NCBI GenBank assembly: GCA_963514095.1
Contig: OY741285.1
Location: 15,980,820 to 16,044,819 of the forward strand
Direction: 5' to 3'
Length of the DNA stretch: 64,000 nt
Origin: Eutrigla gurnardus
Taxonomy: Eukaryota > Chordata > Actinopteri > Perciformes > Triglidae
The notes beneath the pieces were generated by a model that was not told the origin of the DNA, made no database searches, and saw only the letters and a list, made by a program, of their open reading frames with translations. Positions 59,001 through 64,000 of this stretch are shown piece after piece. The translations under genes were made by a program, and so were the position numbers. Position 1 is the first letter of the stretch. The number at the start of each line of letters is the position of its first letter.

Positions 59001-62000
59001 TTGTGAATAAGTAATTGTTTCAAATGTTCAAGGTCCTAAAACAGATGAAATGTAATCTCAGCCTCAAGGTTTTATGATTTACTATCTGTAGTATAATCTG
59101 TAAATGATCACCACCAATATAAATCAGTAAAATAGTACTCACAGGGTGTCGATACAGCCCGTCCATTTTGCCTGCATACTTATCAAACTAAAAGACAAAA
59201 GCAGTGCACGGGTTAAAAATCTCAACCAAAAAAATTGAACATGGTTCACATTCCAGACACGCTGGAATTTCAAGTACGACACAGATGTTCAGTGAACGGA
59301 GCGTCTCACCAGAGGCGGTGCAGTAGCCGTGGGGTGCATGAAGGGCGTGAAGTGTTGGTGCGTGTGCGTGTGTTGGTGTTGGTGGTTGTGCTGATGGAAC
59401 TGGAAGGCCAGAGGCGGGATGCTCGGCTGGTTCTGTGACGCCCGGCCCGATGAGCCCGGTCCGGAGCTCGACGCCGACGGGCCGCCAGGAGTGGAGCGGC
59501 CGGCCGCTGCTGCGTTGTTTTCGGCCCCTGGGACGCTGCGCCTTCCCTCGCGCTCTTGTGAATTCAGGAAGTGGGAGTTTAAGTTCTGGCGCAGTAATTC
59601 TTGGTCTACAAATAAAACAAATTAAAATCATACCACAGATTTAGTCTTAAATGTCAGTATAAACATGTTGCTACATTATTGTGACCGTTTTACACTGGAT
59701 TCAATAAAAACAAACAACAACATATTTGTGAATTTAAGGTGCTACTGACAATACAACAAGTCTCCAAATACAGTACAACATGCATGTACAACACAGCCTC
59801 TGCGTTACACAAGAAATGCTGTACTTTCAGGGTTGACTTGATCTAACCTCAGTTCATCAATACACAACTTCCTCAACAACCTAGACTAACCCAGACAGCC
59901 GCCAGAGGAAGTCTGGTTTTGGTTTTATTTTCGTCACATATTAGTCAGTGTTCTCATGAAAAGCAGAAAAGTAGCATTCCAACCGGCTGTACCTGCTGCA
60001 GTAGAGTGGCCAGGACCTTGTAGCAGAGGGGGAGGGGGAGGAAGGCCAGGTGAGGACGTGAACAAGGCCCCGGAGCTGGCTCGGGATGGGGGTCGGAGGG
60101 GCCCTGAGGATCCTGAACCCCGGATGTAGGGCAGCGACACACTGGTGGAGGGAGTCGGGGGCCGCATGGAGGATGAGGAAGACGCAACAGATGAAGCGGA
60201 TGAAGGAGGCTTGACTGGGGTGTTGCTCCTGGGAATAAATAAAGTAGAAATAATTCATTACATTTTAAAGCCACAATGAATTCAAAGCAAAAAAAAAAAA
60301 CACAAACAGAATAAAAAGATTTGCATAGTTTCCATACCTGTTGATGTTGTAGATGGAGTGAGATCGCCCAGGCAATGTGAGGAAGGGTTTGGGTTTGGAG
60401 AGCGGCGGGCTGCCGTTGTGACGGCTGCCATTACCGTTGAACGGGCCGGATCGGGGGACCGCGCCCGAGGTTGTGACCGGGGAAGGCAGACAGGAGAAGG
60501 GGGCGGAAGAGGTAGAAGAAGATACAGGCTCTGGGAAATGCTGCTCCAAGTTTTTCTCCTGACTTCGCTCCAGGCCAGATACTCTGGGGGTCACCATCAA
60601 CCGTGAGACACTGCCACAACGGGCCGGAAGAGGCGGGCAGATTTTGCCCATGGCTGTGCCCATGTTTGACGGGGAAGGCTCCACAACTGAAGAAGAGAAG
60701 ATCAGGAAGCATTTTAACTTTCGTCCATATTTCAGCACAGAGCAACAGGAGTATGACTTGACTTGGCAAAAACTCCACCTGCTGACCAATCAAAGCTCGA
60801 CACCACGGATCATGAGATTATATGCCAGCACTGACTGTGTGAATGTGTAAATTAATAGGCTCATTATATCATTGCATGCCCCTACTGTGGCCATGTTGCT
60901 ATTTACATATTACGTTGTTATGATATTGGATCGTTCAAATATGGACTGCTATCATCGCACCTCTGCGCCATTGAATAAAAATATAATGATGCAAGAATTA
61001 AAAACAATCCAGGCTACTTTTTTGTGTTAAGATCTATATATAGACTTGTGAGGCCCCGCCAACATTCTTAAGACGGTGAACATGTCATACCTTTCCTCGT
61101 ACTGACTGTGAAGACTGGGTCCATGTCATTGTCGGAGGCCTAGATAGGGGACACATCACAAAAAGATTTACTCAAATTTTGTACTCGGAAAAAAGCGAAA
61201 AAACATCACTCTGCTAATGCTTATGAAGAGTGCATCGACTTTGTCAGTCAATTACACGTCTTAACAAATCAAAATGGGTGTAATATGCAACAATTTCCTT
61301 AAAAATCATTATGTAGACTGATACAAAATGTATCCTTCTCAATCATCACTGATGACCCGCTGCTTCAGCACACCCATCAGCGTTCCGAGGCTCAAAGACC
61401 TCACAGGCCTGAGAGGGCACTTCATCCAGCTGAGGCTACAGAAGGATGAAGGGTGCAGGGTTGTGAGGAGGTGCAGATGTGTTTATTTGTGTTTAAGAAT
61501 GTAACTGCCTTTCAAAAAAATAAAAAAAACAACATGTAATTCCTCAAAATTGGAGCTTCATTCTTACCAACGCCTGTACCTCACTTCATTCCCTCTCAAG
61601 CTGGCTCAACCACTGCTGCACCAAATAACAGCAACTAGCAGTGCAAACTGTTACGTAACACACATTCCCATGACTAAAGAAGAAAATAAAGCCTTCAACT
61701 GATATTAACATGGAAGCAGTACACACCTTGTCTCCTGTATCACTCTCAGTATCACACTGAAAGAAGACAAACATCAAAGAAAATGTACATTTATCTATTA
61801 GAATATTTCAGCCAATCCACAGTTTCGGATGAGTTTTCAGAAATGCTTTAGTGTTGGAGGACATTTATACATCAGAACACCATGTTGACTATAATATTGG
61901 AAGATAAACTTACAATGTAGCCAGTTTCCAAAGGGTGTCCCTAGAAAGAAAAGAAAAACACAGTATTATAAACAGAATTTAAATAAGGCGTAATGCAAAA

Positions 62001-62391
62001 AAATGTATATCAAATATAATACTTAAACTTAACAAAAGGTAATATATGTTTACATAGAAATACACTTTGTGGTTGCAGGAAATCACCCGAGACGGTTTCA
62101 TTGACAAAGACACCCATAAATGATAGGTGTCGCAAACCAGTTATACAAGATGAAGGTGGATCCAAACCAAACATTCAAGCCCAGTGGAGTCATAAATAAT
62201 TGGTTCACCTCTATCTTTCTCCTCTTATTTCTACTCTTGTCTACTCTCCAACAGCTGCTGGAGTAGCTGTGCGGGGCTCCTTCCTCCGGCTCCGACAGTG
62301 GCCCTCCGCCGTTCTCCTCGGGCCCTCTCTTCCCCTTGTTCCTCCTTCCCGGGATATCAGTGCGCTGACTCGGCTTCAGAGAGCAGTCCAT
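48466..62391 (-). CDS. fbrs: Fibrosin (AUTS2 family), 17 exons visible
   Basis: Exons on the minus strand: 62391-62209, 61940-61914, 61756-61727, 61139-61091, 60686-60338, 60228-59993, 59605-59310, 59187-59143, 58934-58836, 57543-57475, 57258-57229, 55064-54993, 54902-54749, 54490-54410, 54216-54133, 50522-50306, 50047-48466. All joins keep phase and give 1,200 aa. Family landmarks known from AUTS2, in order: GYICDTESDTGDKASD, VSGLERSQEKN, a Gln/His tract before FTPFMHP, FDKYAGKMDGLYRHP, IPPTGPFSSLQGAFQPK, KDPRRTDPF, KPGKWCAMHVYVAW, ADPHKLDF, AFGGLG, SMFGPKD, DPWNRLHGGP, KVKEERKEE. The end LYSAHKDGESR and the position next to srcap favour fbrs over auts2 or fbrsl1. AUTS2-family proteins act in the nucleus, partly with non-canonical PRC1. 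The first exon opens at ATG right after a splice-like CAG, so more N-terminal exons may lie beyond the window. Confidence 0.87.
50666..51205. mobile_element. 540-bp MITE with inverted ends TTATGCTTCCGCG
   Basis: The left end TTATGCTTCCGCGT has the exact reverse complement ACGCGGAAGCATAA at the right end; a CAATGC/GCATTG-type match lies just inside. The element is rich in CpG compared with the intron around it. No transposase frame. The ends could suit a PIF/Harbinger-type family, but the target duplication is not clear. Confidence 0.72.
52583..53366 (+). repeat. 34-bp minisatellite, 22 units plus a decayed one
   Basis: The unit starts GCAACCGGCGGGAGACTCAG and ends TGCTGTGCTACGCR. I count 22 full units, then a 23rd with many changes. 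The early units mostly carry CGCG at the junction and the later ones CGCA; two late units share GCACCCAGCAGG. As 34 is not a multiple of three and no frame has a stop, all three plus frames stay open, giving 256-346 residue artefact frames. Confidence 0.97.
53983..53998. repeat. Poly-C tract
   Basis: A run of about 16 consecutive C residues lies in the fbrs intron, 135 bp from exon 54216-54133. Homopolymer length may be unreliable in an assembly. Confidence 0.85.
54993..57543 (-). CDS. fbrs: fbrs core exons with KPGKWCAMHV
   Basis: Exons 57543-57475 (ends QPKDPR), 57258-57229 (30 nt, RTDPFGTSLK) and 55064-54993 (KPGKWCAMHVYVAWMILSHQ) join phase 0 to phase 0. Together they match the best-conserved block of AUTS2 (KDPRLTDPF...KPGKWCAMHVHIAWQ). 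The micro-exon is supported by this match and by good splice sites. A transposon relic fills most of the intron 55065-57228. Confidence 0.9.
55280..56760 (+). pseudogene. Degenerate hAT-type transposon relic in an fbrs intron
   Basis: The right edge, read on the minus strand, starts TAGGGATGCAAAAATACAG and continues with GGTTCAATACGT-type sequence, as in fish hAT elements. Near 56293-56372 the plus strand encodes IIAKDLQPFSVVEGF, a known early motif of hAT/ZBED transposases, followed by stops; a preceding open piece is in another frame. The coding part is broken by stops and frameshifts. Extent is approximate and nested insertions are possible. Confidence 0.6.
57229..57258 (-). CDS. fbrs: fbrs 30-nt micro-exon
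   Basis: Ten codons, RTDPFGTSLK, lie between TCTCGTAG and a GTCAGT donor. The aligned AUTS2 segment is LTDPFRPMLR, so this exon is more diverged than its neighbours although the length is identical. Confidence 0.8.
57544..58835 (-). other. fbrs: fbrs intron of 1.3 kb
   Basis: AT-rich with no exon, RNA gene or recognisable repeat that I can support. Confidence 0.7.
59310..60228 (-). CDS. fbrs: fbrs Ser/Pro-rich and His-rich exons
   Basis: Exon 60228-59993 encodes SNTPVKPPSSASSVASS and ends GPGHSTAA; exon 59605-59310 starts QELLRQNLNSHFL and holds a Gln/His tract (HQHNHQHQHTHTHQH) before FTPFMHP. AUTS2 has the same order: GSTYSEQDILRQEL, then a HQH tract, then FTPFPH. His tracts in AUTS2-family proteins have been linked to nuclear speckle localisation. 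Confidence 0.9.
60338..61139 (-). CDS. fbrs: fbrs exons with the SGLERSQEK motif
   Basis: Exon 61139-61091 encodes ASDNDMDPVFTVSTRK; exon 60686-60338 encodes VEPSPSNMGTAMGKICPP, then VSGLERSQEKNLEQHF, and ends HSIYNINR. The SGLERSQEK motif is shared with AUTS2, which supports the family call. Confidence 0.88.
61727..61940 (-). CDS. fbrs: fbrs micro-exons of 27 and 30 nt
   Basis: 61940-61914 encodes GHPLETGYI and 61756-61727 encodes CDTESDTGDK. Joined to exon 61139-61091 (ASDNDMDPVFTVSTRK) they rebuild the AUTS2 motif GYFCDSDSDQEEKASD. Both keep phase 0, so each could be skipped without a frameshift. Confidence 0.82.
62209..62391 (-). CDS. fbrs: fbrs N-terminal visible exon
   Basis: Encodes MDCSLKPSQRTDIPGRRNKG, then GGGPLSEPEEG and a basic KSRNKRRKIE that could act as a nuclear localisation signal. 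The ATG follows directly on TTATCAG, so the methionine may be internal, with earlier exons right of the window, or the start after a non-coding exon. Confidence 0.75.
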
Positions 62392-64000
62392 CTGATAAGG
62401 AAACAAAATATCAGTGTTTACATGTCTAGCAATGAGCATTAATGATTACGTCTAAGGGCAAAGACCATAGGCTACCTATACGCCCATTAATGTCCAGATG
62501 GACTTCATTTCTGCATAGTTTCTAACCTTGAATTATGGCAAAAATAGAAACACCAGAGTGATGTAATGCAAATCAACAGCCTGCATGAGACCTCAGCTGT
62601 GTGCATGCAAACTCAATTACACGGTGTGTGCTGAGACTGTATTTTGTGTTGTATTGACCTAATTTAAAAATATGGAACAAAATAAGACTAAAAATTGCAG
62701 CCTTAAAAATAACAACTGTAGAGTTAATTCAACATCTGTGACAAATTTCCCAATGAAATAACACAAAATGACAGAGATATTATAGTAAATATTATTGTAT
62801 TGCAGTTCTCATCTTAATGGCCACTTATCTCCACTTATCTACTTCAGGGGTCAAAAGATAAATTTGAGGAGTTGTGAGACGTAAACGTCTTCATAAAGAG
62901 AAAGCGAAACCATCGCTGCAACACTATTTTTTTCTGGTAAAATACTGTAAAGTATTGCCTCTTCAGGCATACAAAATCATTCACATTTTAAAAACAAGGA
63001 TAAAACACTCGGTAAGGAGTCAGAATCGTTTTGCTGTTAAAATGTCACACACCGAAAAGGTTGGCAAACAGTGAATTATGTAAAAATACAGTTTGTTTCT
63101 TCAACAGTGTCTACAAAGAGTTCAACATTAAGGATAAGGAACAGTTTGTGCTACGTGACATGTTTAGGTGACTTGGATGCAAATAAAATGCACAAAACAG
63201 GTGGAAATGAATAAAATGACATGACAAGATAAGATGATGTTGCTGTGTATAATCCACGACTACTTGTTAGTGTTGGTAGTTAATATTTGCCTTAAAAAAC
63301 TACTACTATACTACTGTAAGCTTAAAACTGCCACAAACTGTCATGATTCTGATTTTGTTGTTACAAAAATAGAGTGGCTAAAATAGACAGCTGCACTAAA
63401 ACATAAATAAAACCTAAGTACATATAACTCAACATGAAGGTCACCACAGCTCGTCTGCTTTTCAATTATTTATCCATCTTCTACAGAATTACTGCGGGCG
63501 GTTGCTGCCGTTAATAAATTCAGACAGGAAGTTAGAAATTAGAAAAAGGAAATTGCCACATTCCAGCAGTAAACACTGCAAACATGTTCATCTTTTTTGT
63601 TTTCCTATTAGCAGTTTGAGATAATAACCAACCATCAATCTTGGCATTCACTGGTTAATTTGACTGTGAAATGAAGTTACCCAGGAGGAGAATAGCAGAA
63701 CTGTGTGTGTGCACATGTGCAAATAAGTAATTTCACAACATAACCTACTGACAAATAATTTGGTTTTCTGTTCTGATGCAGAAGGCAAATGCCATCAGAC
63801 CTCCCCTGAAGGCTGATTTATTAATTAATTATGCATAAAAGCTCTAAATGCATAGTGGAAACTAACCAAGTGCTGATTTAAGAATTCACATTAGTTTTGT
63901 TCCTTGTCGTGGCTGATTGACAACTGAGTAAGTTAGGAATGAAAAGCATTAACTTCTCCGCTGTTGAATAATATATAATTGTGCTCATTTAAATGATTTG
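62392..64000 (-). other. Sequence upstream of the visible fbrs exons
   Basis: AT-rich DNA without a recognisable exon or promoter-like CpG stretch. It is more like an intron than a promoter, which suggests that earlier fbrs exons lie further right. Confidence 0.6.

Noticed and set aside
61370..61440. Possible extra fbrs exon
   Set aside because: A splice-like TGTAG precedes it, but there is no phase-compatible donor and the flanking exons already join in phase with a family match.

Overview
This is a stretch of vertebrate nuclear DNA, almost certainly from a ray-finned (teleost) fish. The genes are split into many exons with GT-AG borders, introns and intergenic DNA are AT-rich with microsatellites, and the mobile DNA is of fish type: a tRNA-derived SINE, TTAA-flanked MITEs, hAT relics. 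Each protein can be read exon by exon against vertebrate families that I know. No species can be named from the sequence alone.

Layout. (1) 1-2874, minus: start of arhgap17 (first coding exon 2822-2874); the rest of that gene lies left of the window. (2) 4597-9534, plus: complete stx4 (syntaxin-4), 10 coding exons, 298 aa. (3) 12520-45432, minus: srcap, the SNF2-family motor of the SRCAP H2A.Z-exchange complex, about 32 coding exons and about 4,520 aa in my model. (4) 48466-62391, minus: fbrs (fibrosin, AUTS2 family), 17 exons and 1,200 aa visible; its 5' end may continue right of the window. The fbrs-srcap order and orientation match what I recall of human 16p11.2, where STX4 is also nearby. 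arhgap17 and stx4 are divergent (start codons 1.7 kb apart); stx4 and srcap are convergent, with candidate poly(A) signals only about 200 bp apart; fbrs and srcap are head-to-tail.

The genes are unrelated in function apart from a nuclear theme for two of them. Srcap remodels nucleosomes and Fbrs is a proline- and histidine-rich nuclear regulator of the AUTS2 family. Stx4 is a plasma-membrane Q-SNARE and Arhgap17 a Rho-GTPase activating protein with a BAR domain.

Most unusual are: a 3.1-kb exon giving Srcap an acidic N-terminal extension of about 1,030 residues that human SRCAP, as I recall it, lacks; two GC-AG introns in srcap, fixed by reading phase; a 37-copy 19-bp minisatellite in stx4 in which most units hold TTCTGGAA, a heat-shock-factor-like dyad; a 22-copy 34-bp minisatellite in fbrs; a perfect 19-bp-arm hairpin beside an srcap 5' splice site; a near-identical direct repeat on both sides of an srcap exon; and in-phase micro-exons in fbrs. 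I see no undescribed multi-gene system.
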